Counted from the stretch's first letter, positions 1 to 11,015 are shown. The stretch: 64,000 nt of DNA from Euptelea pleiosperma (GCA_035048495.1 CM068552.1:19098154-19162153); one strand, 5' to 3'. The notes: generated by a model not told the origin, from the letters alone. Made by a program: numbers and translations.

Positions 1-1110
1 TGAATTCATGAATAAGGTAACAATGCAGTAACATGCATGCTCTATGCTCTCACCCCCTGTCCACTCAAACCATACGGTCTCTATCTCCTTCCCTCATACG
101 GGGAGTAACCTCACTGATCATCTGCAGAAAAAATAATAAGGGGTTGGGGTCTTGCACTCTAGGGCTCTGGGTCCTTCTTAATTATTTCCCTTACTGGGAG
201 AATAACCTCATTGGTCTTGTAAATAGATAACCACACTGGTTTGTATAATATAAAACCTCACACGGGCTAATAAATAATCTTCATCACAATGCATAGCTCA
301 CCCCCATATGCCCAATTTACATAAGGCCATTAGCCTATCAAAGTACCACAGGGTAATAGTTATTAATTACAATTATATCATATTCACTTAAAAGGTGATG
401 GTTTGACATAATTAATATATATGAGCATTAAATATATATTATAATATATTAATATACAACAATTATTCATTAATTCATAACAATCATATTTTATAATTTA
501 AAAGTTCATAATTAATTAGATGTTGACACTTATCACACATAAAATTTAAATAAAATATTCTAATACACAAAATTTCAACAATTGGTCGAAGTCCTTAAAA
601 AGGGTCAACCTCTCTTCGGATTGACTCGAAACTTATTCTGCGGGTCCCGTACTCATTTCAAATTTATTCAAAAATAAATTTTAATATTGTAAAAGTGAAA
701 AATACTGGGAAAATTCAAAAATTATGAAAATACAATTTTTGCCAAAAATATTTGTTACAATTTTAAAGTCTATTTACAAGGTCTAGAAACCATAAGACAT
801 GGGTCCCACATAAAATTTAGCCTAAAAATAAGAAAAATAAAGTTGGTCATATTATTGGATATTTAGGATCTATATAAGTATACGATCGTACTAGAACTGT
901 CCATTCATCAATCGGAGGTCAAACGAATTTTCTAAAAGAGTTTGTTTACTCTCGTGGGTCCAGTAAAATCTTAATTTTCAAAATTCTCAGAATGCAACTT
1001 AAATTGATACACATGTTCATACACGATATCTAAACATAAATATAACAACAGAAGTCTGAAATTTTTTATTTTATGTGAAATTACCATAATACCCTAGAGC
1101 GAAAGTTCAG
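1..1110. repeat. AT-rich LTR-like repeat block, copy 1
   Basis: No gene is visible. From about 360 to 1110 the order of short motifs matches 14880-15553: an AT-rich run of ATATA blocks, a GACAC(A/T)TGTCACAC-like stretch, a segment about tracking through 'agtcctaaaaa', then a short 'ataccc...gggtatta' inverted pair at the end. This resembles the terminal part of a Ty3/gypsy-type LTR ending in GGGTATTACA. No PBS, polypurine tract or pol reading frame is visible, so the class is inferred. Confidence 0.4.
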
Positions 1111-1507
1111 GGTATTAGAGCCTCTTTAAATCCAAGCATCAAAATATAGTTTTCTGCCGATAGATCTTGTCCATTGATTTAGTTGAACTATACCTTTCAT
1201 GGATCTAGTTCATTCAATCAATGCTTTATGTTGACTACAAGGAGCGTTACAAATAAAGACCATTGATCGAGCACCAATCAACCACAGGATCTTGTCTGTC
1301 TATATCATGAAGGACCCGGGTTATGCCCATTTGGAAGGTGAACACCACGCCCAAAGAGGTTGCTCACGTACAATATCAAGATTTCTCAAAAGCATTTTGG
1401 GAAGCCTCTCTGAAATAGAATTGGAACTATTTATTTATGCAAAATTTTAAAACATTCAGGAATGCCAAGAATCAAGTAAACAGGAATGCCAAGAATCAAG
1501 TAAACGG
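1111..1507. other. Intergenic stretch with a 24-bp tandem duplication
   Basis: No gene is seen. A 24-bp sequence beginning CAGGAATGCC is repeated exactly twice in tandem at 1457-1480 and 1481-1504, immediately before the start of segmental unit 1. The rest is unremarkable AT-rich sequence. Confidence 0.6.
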
Positions 1508-2723
1508 AGAATTCCTCAGTTATCTTTCATAGCATGCTTTGAGACTGATCCCATGTTAGATTGTTAAAGTTTTGACACAGGATTATGATAACAGTGCTAG
1601 GATGGTGACAATACCAGAGTTTGGATTGGGAGGCATGGCTTTGTCACACTGAAATGTGCACCTGAATGATGGTCTACCAATCTCACACTGACAGAGGAGG
1701 TACATGTAGAATGGGACCCATCTTTTGATGGATAGATTCACTCCAGAAACCAATCTGATTAGATGATAATAACCACTAGATTTATTGCATTATTCACTCT
1801 CAATGAATATTATTTCCTAGAGCTGAAGGTTAGAGTTATCTAATTGTATTGGTTTTTTGGCGAAGATTTAGGTGGGATGTATTGAATAATGGGTGTGGGT
1901 GGTGGGAGGTGGGACCGCATGTGAACCATCACCAAACACTCTCTAGATGGGGATTGCCGGTTTTTTTATAGCAAAGGATGTCAGATCTGCACCACACAGT
2001 AAGGGTGTAAATGGGCCAGTCTTGGTCCTAGGCCTGGCTTTTGGTATATTTTAGTAGGCCTAAGCATGGAATCCATGGTCATCAATCCAACATTTCAAAC
2101 GTTTACCAGCCTTTGGACTTGCCATGACCAAATTCTGCACACCATTTAAAAAGAAACTAACCAGCCGATCAAGGACCTTCATGAGACAACCTATGAACGG
2201 TTCAAATTCAATACAAATGTGTATTAGTGGTCATCCAATTAAATGGTCAATATTGCAGTAATCGGCCAGGCATTGCTGTGAATTTTGGGCTGTCCCGGGC
2301 ATGAAATTGGCCGGATCCTATAGATCACGATTTGGTTGTCTTGATCCATATCCAGATCTGATGGCCGCCCACCATCAGGATCTGAACCATACTCTAATCC
2401 ATATATATTGAATGACCCAAATCCAGTATATTGATTAGTTATATAATCACTAACACAATCATTCCAAGTATCCAAATGAAACCAAGACCCAAACCCTGGA
2501 TCTGACCCGCACTAGATCGTCTAATAGCACATTCAGATGTGAAATCGATTGGACTCGGGTCAGGTCAGGTCCCCTAAATCCATATTCGTCCATTTTGTAT
2601 TTGGCGGGATACAATTTGAGGATCCAAATCAGTTATAGAATAGGTGTTGACCGGGTCAGGAGGATTGACCCGGTCCTTTTCTTGCAATCCAAATCTAGTT
2701 TCCTTGGTACGTAACAACACATC

Positions 2724-2732
2724 CATAAAAAC
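2724..2732 (+). promoter_or_regulatory. Degenerate TATA box upstream of hairpin A1
   Basis: At this position units 2 to 5 have CTATAAATA; unit 1 reads CATAAAAAC. It lies about 120 nt before the hairpin stem, as in the other units. The altered box suggests this copy's promoter may be weaker. Promoter activity is inferred. Confidence 0.35.
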
Positions 2733-2850
2733 CCCACTACATTTGTTGTTTAGAGCAAGAATCGTAAACTCTTTCTTTCTATCTGTGCTCTTGGGCGGGT
2801 CCCCCATCTGCCTCTCCGAGTTACAGCAAGCTATTCGCGACCTTATGATC

Positions 2851-2979
2851 TAGGTGGGGGCCCCCACTCTACTTGCGGGTCTTGATCTCTGTAATCCATG
2901 CGGAAAGGCATATGCATGTTGTTCTCTCGCAGTTGGACAATAGAGGCAAGAGCCGCACGTAGAATGGGGACGCCATCTA
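2851..2979 (+). ncRNA. Type A MIR-like fold-back hairpin, copy A1
   Basis: The two arms are imperfectly complementary over roughly 55 bp around a loop of about 20 nt. The 5' arm begins TAGGTGGGGG and runs through CTCTACTTGCGGGTCTTG. The 3' arm, reverse-complemented, reads TAGATGGCG..CATTCTACGTGCGGCTCTTG. The base of the stem is best paired, with scattered mismatches and G:U pairs as in plant miRNA precursors. The block at 2960-2979, TAGAATGGGGACGCCATCTA, is identical in all five type A copies. I do not recognise it as a known miRNA. Expression is not shown by sequence; a decayed inverted duplication is the alternative. Confidence 0.5.
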
Positions 2980-3278
2980 CACTCCTACGTACGTACATGT
3001 TCGATTGCAACTGGAGATAGTCCGTTACCACAAGGTGCGTAGTGTCTAAAGTCAAATAGATCAGATGATCTTTTTTTCTGGAGATCGAAAGATCAGATGG
3101 TCTCAACCACCCAACTGCTTTGGTTCTGACCTCGGGGATCTCCAAGGTGGGACATATCAAAAGGTGGGTCATAAACACCTGTACATGCAATGCACAAGCA
3201 GGGGCCGGGTGTAGATTTTAACCTGCACCTGCATGCATGACAAATCCCATGCAGTTATTTCAGTATTCAGGACAATCA

Positions 3279-3316
3279 TGGTGAAGATGATCACAGTGAG
3301 GTGATCATCTTCACCA
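3279..3316. repeat. Perfect 16-bp palindrome (GATGATCAC stem)
   Basis: TGGTGAAGATGATCAC is followed by a 6-nt spacer and its exact reverse complement. It occurs in every unit about 300-350 nt downstream of hairpin A (8980-9020, 18958-19004, 26164-26204, 59866-59906), although the other copies have 3-9 extra bases in the left arm. It could be a protein-binding palindrome or a short RNA stem; function is unknown. Confidence 0.8.
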
Positions 3317-3660
3317 AAAATTAGCCTTTTGAGTCATCATCTACAAGTGTGCCTCGCCAAAAATTAGCCAAAGTTTCTCACCAACAAGAAAGGAGTCCAC
3401 ACTGGGCGAAGAAGGTAAACTGTTTCTTTCTTTCTCTTTCTTTCTTCATTTGTTAGTACTTCACTTTTTCCTGATAAGTTTCTTGATGATTTTTATTTTG
3501 ATAATGCTCACAAGTTCTTCAAAGAACTGCTTCACCTACAATGCTGGATCCATCTCTGCCCGAATTACTTCCAAATCAACTTTTTAGGTTACATATGAAC
3601 ATAAGCAAAGCATCAAGCCAGCCTTCAACGACTGAATCAGTCCTATCTGCCACGAATTTA

Positions 3661-3784
3661 CATAGGTGGACCCCCATTCTATGTATAGACCTTGGTTCTG
3701 GTGATCCATGCGGAAAGACAAATTGTTCTCCGGCGCTTGGATAAGCGAACCAAGAACCTTACATAGAATGGGGACACCATTTAG
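3661..3784 (+). ncRNA. Type C MIR-like hairpin, copy C1
   Basis: The 5' arm (AGGTGGACCCCCATTCTATG, then ACCTTGGTTCTGGTGATCCATGCGG in pieces) pairs with the 3' arm, whose reverse complement reads TGGTGTCCCCATTCTATG, TTCTTGGTTC and TATCCAAGCG. The stem is roughly 48 bp with bulges. It is clearly related to the type A hairpin, sharing ATCCATGCGG in the 5' arm and AGAATGGGGAC.CCAT in the 3' arm. The 3' block is TAGAATGGGGACACCATTTA. It sits directly upstream of a copia-like LTR fragment that has its own TATA box. Precursor status is inferred. Confidence 0.45.
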
Positions 3785-3789
3785 TCCTA

Positions 3790-4085
3790 CATGTTCGATT
3801 GCAACCTTGATCTTGGTTCAGGGCAATCTGCCACCAATTTCTTGGTTTGGGTATAAAAACCTTTTATAATGTGTAGGTTTTTTTTGGTGAGTGAGAATTT
3901 TGTGAGAGACTTTGGCTTTTGGGCGTGGGAAAAGCTCTTCGTTGAAGAAGCTTGTACGCCTTGTAATTTTGTGATCTCCATAATGAAAAAGAACTCCCTT
4001 GTTGTTGCCCCGTGGACGTAGGCATGCATACTGCCGAACCACGTAAATATTTGTGTCTCCGTATTTCTCTTTTTCTTTCATTATT
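3790..4085 (+). mobile_element. Ty1/copia-type LTR fragment (R/U5 side)
   Basis: It contains a TATA-like GGTATAAAAACC, then GTGAG..GAGAATTTTGTGAGAGACTTTGG, then the characteristic LTR tail 'cgtggacgtaggcat...ctgccgaaccacgtaaatatttgtgtc', which is typical of copia LTR R/U5 regions. No primer-binding site or internal region follows, so this is a solo or truncated LTR. The same fragment follows hairpins B or C in the other units. Confidence 0.6.
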
Positions 4086-4651
4086 TCAAAGACATGGTAA
4101 CAACAATAAACAAGGTAGAGTGGAAAATCTCACCTAAAACTCAAACAACAATGAAGATTTGAATTATTCATTAGTAATATATAATTGCCATCTCTGCTTA
4201 CAATCTATTGACCGTCCAATGAATGATTCACCTCTTTGATGATCCATAACTCGAAAAATTTCAATGACGACCTCATATATCTCATTCTTTTCAAAATGAT
4301 TTGTAGTGTAAGATGTCACCCATTGAATGTTTTCTTTGTTTTGTTTTTGGAAGGCAAACCATTAAATGTTGGGTTCCAGAGACAAGCTCCAAATTGCCCT
4401 AATTAAGAAGTCAATATTGAATCAACATAATGCTTGGGATTTTTTATCTATTAATTCTATGGCCAATCTAAAGACCACTGCCATGGGTCTCACAGGCATG
4501 GAAATGTACTCTGGACTGCAGATCTTATAATTGGACATGGAAATCCCTTATAGATTAGAGCATATGAGACAAGTCCAGATGAAAGACCAAAGGTTAGGCA
4601 TTTCAGCAAATGCATTGGATCCAAAATATACAAAAAACAAAGAATGTAGGA

Positions 4652-4815
4652 CAATGCTCACAAGTTCTTCTTCAAAGAACTGCTTTGCCTACAATGCTGG
4701 CTCCATCTCTGCATAAATTTCTTCCATTGTTATTCTCTTCTCCCTTTATCAGATGGCATGATAGAAAACAGCATCCTGCTTCAAATAGCATTCTTCCTAT
4801 TAATAGTGTCGACCC
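4652..4815 (+). repeat. Conserved 165-bp module M (second half of unit)
   Basis: This block starts ACAATGCTCACAAGTTCTTC and contains AAAGAACTGCTT.CCTACAATGCTGG, TCCATCTCTGCA, ATGATAGAAAACAGCATCCTGC and AATAGTGTCGAC. A diverged copy precedes the B or C hairpin of the same units (for example 9226-9380), so the module occurs twice per unit. The start can fold locally (AGTTCTT / AAGAACT). It has no recognised function. Confidence 0.6.
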
Positions 4816-6257
4816 ATAACAGATTTCCTACAGGGATATATACCCAACATAAACAATACCATTCTTACGATCTCCTTCTAAAATCCTTGATCTAATCCAG
4901 AACATCAACATCACTCTTGAAGATCTTTATGATCATGAGAAGTTATTGCCATGGTGTACAGCAACAGGCTAGGTAATATTTTTTTTTCCAGAACGTGATC
5001 TACATTCCACGAGCTTTTTGGTCCACTGACACTAGTGGAAAAAAGGAGAAAAAGAACACAAGAAAGGTCACTGAAAACAATCATCGAGCATCCTAACAAT
5101 CATCGAGAAATAGCAGTCCCCTTAAGGGAGGCTAGAACTCCAACATATAGCATCTTGAAGGTCATCGAGTAAATTAGACAATGAAAATGGTTGTAGATGT
5201 GGAAAAGACAAGAGTCGATAACTCAAACACTAACCACAGCAATAGTCAGATCGGTAGCTACAAGCTTAATTGACTCATGGCGGCCCATCTGATGAAGAAA
5301 TCAGCAAAATAACAATCAGATGGAATAAGGGCAAATATTTGCCCCATCCTAATAATGAAGTTGAAAAAGACGCTTATGTCCTTAATTACTAGTAAACTAA
5401 TTAACACACAAACGGAAGCCTCTAACACTACCCCTCAAGCTAGAGCACACATTCATGGCTTGGAAGCTGAAAATAATAGAACAAACCCAATCTTTTCCTA
5501 ATCAAAGGGTACAACAATCTCTTATAGTTACCATTTCCCTCACAAAACTGGAATTGGCTTCTTCGTGCTCTTTTCATTAATGGGAAACTAGATCCAAAGC
5601 AATCCAGGTTGCAGCTTAAATGTCTCATAACATCTTCATGGGAAGATGGACCTCAACACCATCTCACTTAAGATATTTTTAAACAAAAACCATAAAACTC
5701 AAAACAGCCGCAATTCCTAGTAATATACAATGAAAAATAGAAAAGCTAAAATCAAACTTCAATTGCAGAAAGTGTAGAAGAACAAGGACTAACATGGAAC
5801 CCACAAACTTTTCATAAAGAGAAGATAAAAAAAGAAAGGACAACATATCTATAATATATTGGGTTTCCAAAAAAAAAAACCCACAAAAGCAATCAGCTTT
5901 CCAAACTAAACGTTTCAAGCTCAAATCTGCAAATACATCCTATTAAACCTTAGCTTAATATTAAATTTTTTTCAAAAAACACCCCTATTTCAACTCCTCC
6001 AGGTGCAAGGATGTGCTTATGCTTCAGACATCTAGAAAGCGCCGTGTCAAACACCGATACACACATCTTGTCATTGTTACGTAGCTTTAAAACAAAAAAT
6101 TTAAGGTCTGTTAAAAATACTGAAAATGGCACAGATTACACATGCACCACCCACCAACTTTGAGAAATTCATCTTTTTTGCTTTACAAAAATGTCTTGGG
6201 TAATAAGTCATAGCTTGAAATTCATGTGTTAGATGAAAAGATGCGTGAGAGACAAGG

Positions 6258-6535
6258 AATCAGAGTATTCGAGGGCAAACAAGCAAATTTGCAGGCCATA
6301 GTTCTTAACATCAAGGGGATGATGTTTCTTATCCTGTTTGCAGGGGCTTATTGTTCGAGGACTTTATTTTTCGGTGGGGTCTTCTTTGAACTTGGGATGG
6401 CAGTTAGTCGGGTTTGTGTTTTATTTGTGTTTTTGTAACCTTTGCTTTCTGTGGGTCAGCTCGACCTCTTTAGCTCAAGCCTGCTATTTCTTGGCAATTG
6501 GCCCCAATAAAATTTATACTCATCAAAAAAAAAAT
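6258..6535 (+). mobile_element. 5'-truncated LINE, 3' end only
   Basis: The sequence encodes a C-terminal scrap of a non-LTR reverse transcriptase protein (RVFEGKQANLQAIVLNIKG, the motif following zf-RVT in plant L1 ORF2), then a 3' UTR and a poly(A) run at about 6526-6534. It is flanked by a 9-bp target duplication, GAGACAAGG, at 6249-6257 and 6536-6544. The unfilled site is preserved in unit 3 near 21114-21124. The same insertion is present in units 4 and 5. Confidence 0.8.
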
Positions 6536-6802
6536 GAGACAAGGTTACTCTAGTTATTATTTGTATCCAAACTGTCTTTCATCACTTCTGAGGCTGTTGT
6601 ACTAGATTTGACCAAGTGATGTAGGACAAACAGAAGTTCAATAAGGCCTAGGTTTAGAAAATCGTAATTAAGGGTGCACAGGGTTGGAGGGGTTAAGAAA
6701 GAGTAATCAGGGCCTGGTTTGATTGAGAATAAAGTGTAAGATTTGGGGTTATAGTTGGGTAAGATAATGTAGAATTATGGGGCTGGATTAAGGGCTGAAC
6801 AT

Positions 6803-7194
6803 TTGTTTTTTGACAAGTGTAAACTATCATTAATAGCAAAAGAAGATTGCAGGAAAAGCCTATGAGGTCGAGGTGACCTTCAAGAGGCTAAGGCACCTAC
6901 ATCATCACTGAACAAGGGAAAAGGCATAAAACAAAGAAACCAAATATCATACTAAATCTCTATGGCATATCATGTCCCACCGGAATAAAAGTTCTCAAAG
7001 AATAATCCCGGCCCCGACATTCTCGAAAGGCTTTAGACCAGAAGAACAAGAGTCCCTTAATGTTCAGAATAATATTCCCCTCTGAGGCCTTCCTACCCTC
7101 AAAGACCCTATGATTACGTTTTTTCCACAAACCCCAACAAATCGCAAACGGGAGCATGCGCCAAAGAATGAGTCCTCTGGTAGAGAAAGATGAT
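6803..7194 (-). mobile_element. Second 5'-truncated LINE, reverse strand
   Basis: The reverse strand encodes ICWGLWKKRNHRVFEGRK and NIILNIKGLLFFWSKAF, the C-terminal end of a plant L1-type ORF2. The element ends at its low-coordinate side in a TTTTTTGACAAG stretch, the reverse of an A-rich 3' end. An 11-bp target duplication, GGGCTGAACAT, flanks it at 6792-6802 and 7195-7205. Unit 3 near 21371-21395 has the corresponding empty site. In unit 4 this same LINE is cut by the CACTA element. Confidence 0.85.
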
Positions 7195-8280
7195 GGGCTG
7201 AACATAAGGATATAAAGGTTGTTGGTTTGATGGTTAAAGTTGTTTTGGGGTTTTATGGGGTAATTAGAACAGACGTGTGGGGATGTTATTAGTTAGTGGG
7301 CCTAGAGAGCAGCTTTGAGTCGAGGGGGGGCACACTACCTATTCCTGGGACCCCCTATTCACGTTAAGGCCCTGCATTGATGCCCTACACTGGATGCCCT
7401 ATGAAGGATATTCAATCTCAACAACACTATATTTTTCAACCAATTGCAATAGGCATGACTAAGTTAACAACCAAAGCCAGTCTCTCGTATGAAAATAGAT
7501 GGGGACTAATGCCGGATTTCTTAATAACAAAGGACGACAGATCTGCACCGCACACTAAGGGTGTAAATGGGCCAGTCTTGATCCTGGGCCTGGCTCTATA
7601 TTTTGAGTGGGCCTGAGTAGGCCTAAGCATGAAATCCTTGGTTATCAATCCAACTTTTCAAATGTTTACCGGCCAGCCTTTGGACATGCCATGACCAAAT
7701 TCCACACCATTTAAAAGAAACTAACCATCCGATCAAGGACCTTTGTGAAACAACCTATGAACGGTTCAAATTCAATACAAATGTGTATTAGTGGTCATCC
7801 AATTAAATGGTCAATATTGCTGTAATCGGCCAGGCATTGCTGTGAATTTTGGGCTGTCCCATTACTAGGGCATGAAATTGGCCGGATCCTATAGATGATC
7901 ATGATCTGGTTCTGTCTTGATCCAGATCCAGATCTGAACCGTACTCTCTAATCCATATTGAATGACCCAAATCCAGTATATTGATTAGTTATATAATCAC
8001 AGATTCACAAACACAATCATCCAAAGGATCCGAATGAATCCAAGACGGCCAAACAGTACTGGATCGTCTTAAGCACATTCAGACCTGAAATCAATTGGAC
8101 TCGGGTCACGTCAGGTCCCCTAGATCCATAGTCGTCCATTTTGTATTTGGGATACATTTTGAGGATCCAAATCAGTTATAGAATAGGCGTTGACTGGGTC
8201 AGGAGGATTGACCCGGTCCTTTTCTTGCAATCCAAATCTAGTTTCCTTATTCGACACAAGTTACTTGGTACGTAACAAAT

Positions 8281-8289
8281 CTATAAATA
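8281..8289 (+). promoter_or_regulatory. CTATAAATA box of hairpin A2
   Basis: CTATAAATAC followed by a C-rich run is a canonical plant TATA box. It lies 125 nt before the A2 stem, with a pyrimidine-rich TTTCTTTC leader between. Transcription would be expected to start near 8312, giving a leader of about 95 nt. The spacing is 125 nt in units 2, 4 and 5 and about 120 nt in unit 3. Confidence 0.6.
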
Positions 8290-8405
8290 CCCCCCCTATC
8301 TTTGTTGTTTAGAGAACCCTAAACTCTTTCTTTCTTTCTTTGCTCTTGGGTGGGTCCCCCATATGCCTCTCCGAGTTACAGCAGGATAGTCGCGACCTTA
8401 CGATC

Positions 8406-8531
8406 TAGGTGTGGCCCCCACTCTACTTGCGGGTCTTGATCTCTGTAATCCATGCGGAAAGGCATGCATGTTGTTTTCTCGCAGTTGGACAATAGAGGCA
8501 AGAGCCGCACGTAGAATGGGGACGCCATCTA
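8406..8531 (+). ncRNA. Type A MIR-like hairpin, copy A2
   Basis: Same fold as A1, with a strongly paired base (5' TAGGTGTGGCCCCCACTCTA against 3' TAGAATGGGGACGCCATCTA), a CGGGTCTTG / CAAGAGCCG helix and a loop around GGCATGCATG. The 3' block is identical to the other A copies although the surrounding unit has diverged. It lies 125 nt downstream of a good TATA box and is one of the copies most likely to be transcribed. Confidence 0.55.
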
Positions 8532-8979
8532 CACTCTCTTACGTACGTGTTCGATTGCAACCGGAGATAGTCCGTTACCACAAGGTACGTGCTTCTACAC
8601 TTGTATGCAAATGGTTGCATACGTAGTTGGTCCCACCTAATAGATCTTGTAGTTGAAAAATCAAGATGGTTGGACAATCTCAACCATCCAATTTTCTCGT
8701 TTTTTGAAGATGGTTTAGAAAACCAGAAGAATGAAAAACTATATAGCAAGAAAGTCAAATAGATCCGATGGTCTTTTTTTCTGGAGGAAGATCAGGTGGT
8801 CTCTATCATCCAACTGCTTTGATATTTACCTAGGGAATCCCCAAGGTGGGACATATCAAAAGGTGGGTCCTAAACCCCTGTCCATGCAGTGCACAAGCCG
8901 GGGTGTACATTTTGACCTGCACCTGCATGCATGCATGACATATCCCATTGTAGATATATTTCAGTATTCAGGACAATCA

Positions 8980-9020
8980 TGGTGAAGATGATGATCACAA
9001 TGAGGTGATCATCTTCACCA
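8980..9020. repeat. GATGATCAC palindrome, unit 2
   Basis: Same palindrome as at 3279, with an extra ATG in the left arm and AATGAG as spacer. The right arm GTGATCATCTTCACCA is unchanged. Confidence 0.75.
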
Positions 9021-9225
9021 AAAATTAGCCTTTGACTCATCTACAGTGGGCTTGCCACACCAAAACTTAGCCAAAGTTTCTCAACAAGAAAGGAGAGTCT
9101 ACATATGACATATCCTATAGTGCGCGAAGAAGGTAAACTCTTTATTTCTTTATTTCTCTCTTTTCTTTCTCCATTTGTTAGTATTTCACTTTTTCCTGAT
9201 AAGCTTCTTGATTTTTCTTTTTGAT

Positions 9226-9380
9226 AATGCTCACAAGTTCTCCAAAGAACTGCTTCACCTACAATGCTGGAATCCATCTCTTCTGCACGAATATTTCTTC
9301 CAAATCAACTCGATCATGGTAGAAAACGGCATGCTGCTTCAATAGAGCATTCTTTCCTATGTCTACCAATAGTGTCAACA
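9226..9380 (+). repeat. Module M, copy upstream of hairpin B2
   Basis: Diverged copy of the 4652-4815 block: AATGCTCACAAGTTCTCC, AAAGAACTGCTTCACC, GGTAGAAAACGGCATGCTGC, AATAGTGTCAAC. It ends about 100 nt before the B2 hairpin. Equivalent partial copies precede the B hairpins at 19146-19260, 26410-26540 and 60107-60250. Confidence 0.55.
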
Positions 9381-9482
9381 TCAGCAAAATTTCAAGCCAG
9401 TCTTGCCCAACATCAAGCCAACTTAACGACTGAATTGATCCTTGCTGCCACCAATTTATAGAAGGGATACACGACCTCTGAT

Positions 9483-9606
9483 CTAGGTGGATTCCCATTC
9501 TATGACCTTGGTTCTGGCAATCCATGCATGCAGAAAGGCATATTGTTCTTCTGCAGTTGGATAACTGAAGCAAGAACCAAGAACATAGAATGGGGACACC
9601 ATCTAG
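9483..9606 (+). ncRNA. Type B MIR-like hairpin, copy B2
   Basis: The 5' arm CTAGGTGGATTCCCATTCTATG, then ACCTTGGTTCTGGC and AATCCATGC, faces a 3' arm whose reverse complement reads CTAGATGGTGTCCCCATTCTATG (both in pieces), TTCTTGGTTCTTGC and TTATCCAACTGC. This is the best-paired type B copy, with an almost continuous CTATG..CTTGGTTCT..GC helix. The 3' block is TAGAATGGGGACACCATCTA, one base different from type A. A copia-like LTR fragment follows immediately. Confidence 0.5.
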
Positions 9607-9612
9607 CCCTAC

Positions 9613-9950
9613 ATGTTCGATTGCAACCTTGATCTTGGTTCTTGCAATCTGCCAACAATTAATTTCTTGGTTTGGGTATAAAAACCTTTTTTTTTTTTGT
9701 GTGAGTGAGAAATTTTGTGAGAGACTTTGGCTTTTGGTGGGTGTGGGAAAAGCTCTTTGTTGAAGAAGCTTGTACGCCTTGTAATTTTGTGATCTCCATA
9801 ATGAAAAAGAAGACTCCCTTGTTGTTCCCCGTGGACGTAGGCATACTGCCGAACCACGTAAATATTTGTGTCTCCCTGTTTCTCTTTTTCTTGCATTATT
9901 TTATTTACTTTCTCATAGATCCGGTAGTGTGCTGCATTACCAGAAGGTAG
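9613..9950 (+). mobile_element. Ty1/copia-type LTR fragment, unit 2
   Basis: Same fragment as 3790-4085: GGTATAAAAACC, a T-run, GTGAGAGACTTTGGC, then the 'gtggacgtaggcatactgccgaaccacgtaaatatttgtgtc' tail read in pieces. It is followed by TAGATCCGGTAGTGTGCTGC, where similarity to unit 3 continues. Confidence 0.6.
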
Positions 9951-10847
9951 TGCCCTACATTGATAATATGGTGTGAAGGGGCAGATTCGGGTACGTTGGG
10001 CAAATTATATCCACACCCACCTGATTATTAGGTCTGAAAGGTGGATCTGACGTGGCTTCTACCGAGTGATTGGGTAAAAAGTTTTCATATCAGGGTACCC
10101 TGACCTGACCCAGAATCAGGTAAAAATGAATGGACCAGAACCAACTAATAATATTCTGGTTCGGGGTTTGTGATCAGGGTGATGAGGTATACCCATTGAC
10201 ACTCCTCTAAATTGATATATTGTTTCTCAATTACAAATCGAGAAGAAATTTAAAATGTGAAAGCTATACATATCTATCAATAATAAATGTTGAGTTTACG
10301 TACTACAGGCCCCATTCGTCGGTCCCACCCACGCAAAAAAGATCTTGTAGTTCAATATTTAACATGGTTGGATGATCTCAACCATCCAAATTACTCAACG
10401 AGTTTCTGCGATGGTTCAGAAAAAGAAAAAAAAAACTATGGACTAGAGCAGGAAAGTCAAAAGATCAGATTGTCTCAATTATCCAACTTATTTGATAATG
10501 ACCTAGGAGATCTCCAAGCTGGGGGACACCGTAGAAAGGCGGGTCCTGAATCTGTCATGTAGTGCACAAGCCGGGCGTGGAACAGAATAGTTAATGTGTC
10601 CACCTGTCAGATATGTAATGGATCGAACTTGATCTGATAGGATGGTCGATATAGAGACAAGCTCTATATTGTCCTAAGACGTCAATATCGAATCGACATA
10701 ATAGTTGGGATTGTTTAGCTGTGGCCAATCCAAAGACCACCGACATGGGTCTCACAGGCAGGAAATGAAGTCCAGATGAAAGAACAAAGGTTAGGCATTT
10801 CAGCGAATGCATTGGATCCAAAATATACAAAAAACAAAGAATGCAGG

Positions 10848-11015
10848 ACAATGCTCACAAGTTCTTCTTCAAACTTCAAAGAACTGTTTCGCCTACAATG
10901 CTGGCTCCATCTTTGGATATATTGCTTCCGTTGTTACTCTCTTCTCCCTTTGTCAGATTTCATGATAGAAAACAGCATCCTGCTTCAAATAGCATTCTTC
11001 CTATTAATAGTGTCG
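10848..11015 (+). repeat. Module M, second copy in unit 2
   Basis: Closely matches 4652-4815 of unit 1, with a small duplication (TTCTTCAAACTTCAAAGAAC). It is followed by the same GATATA/TATACCCAACATAAACAA(G/T)ACC sequence as in units 1, 4 and 5. Confidence 0.6.

Larger units (their letters stand above)
1508..7240 (+). repeat. Segmental repeat unit 1
   Basis: First copy of a repeated segment that recurs at 24247-30493 (unit 4) and 58148-64000 (unit 5), with more diverged copies at 7241-11460 and 17331-21660. It starts where similarity to 24247 begins ('attcctcagttatctttcat'). In order it holds an upstream region with a weak TATA box, hairpin A1, a 16-bp palindrome, hairpin C1, a copia-like LTR fragment, a conserved 165-bp module and two 5'-truncated LINE insertions. 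No convincing protein gene is present: the short open frames are not kept between copies in a way that suggests coding. Confidence 0.8.

Noticed and set aside
8411..8626. Open frames across the type A hairpins (LDLCNPCGKACML and similar), repeated in several units
   Set aside because: They coincide with the fold-back arms, shift frame or are interrupted between copies, and resemble no protein family. The RNA fold explains the conservation better.
9483..9606. Resemblance of the CTCCCATTCTA arm to miR482/miR2118 (ending CTCCCATTCCTA)
   Set aside because: Only about ten bases agree, the segment is on the 5' arm rather than the 3' arm, and the rest of the 22 nt does not match.
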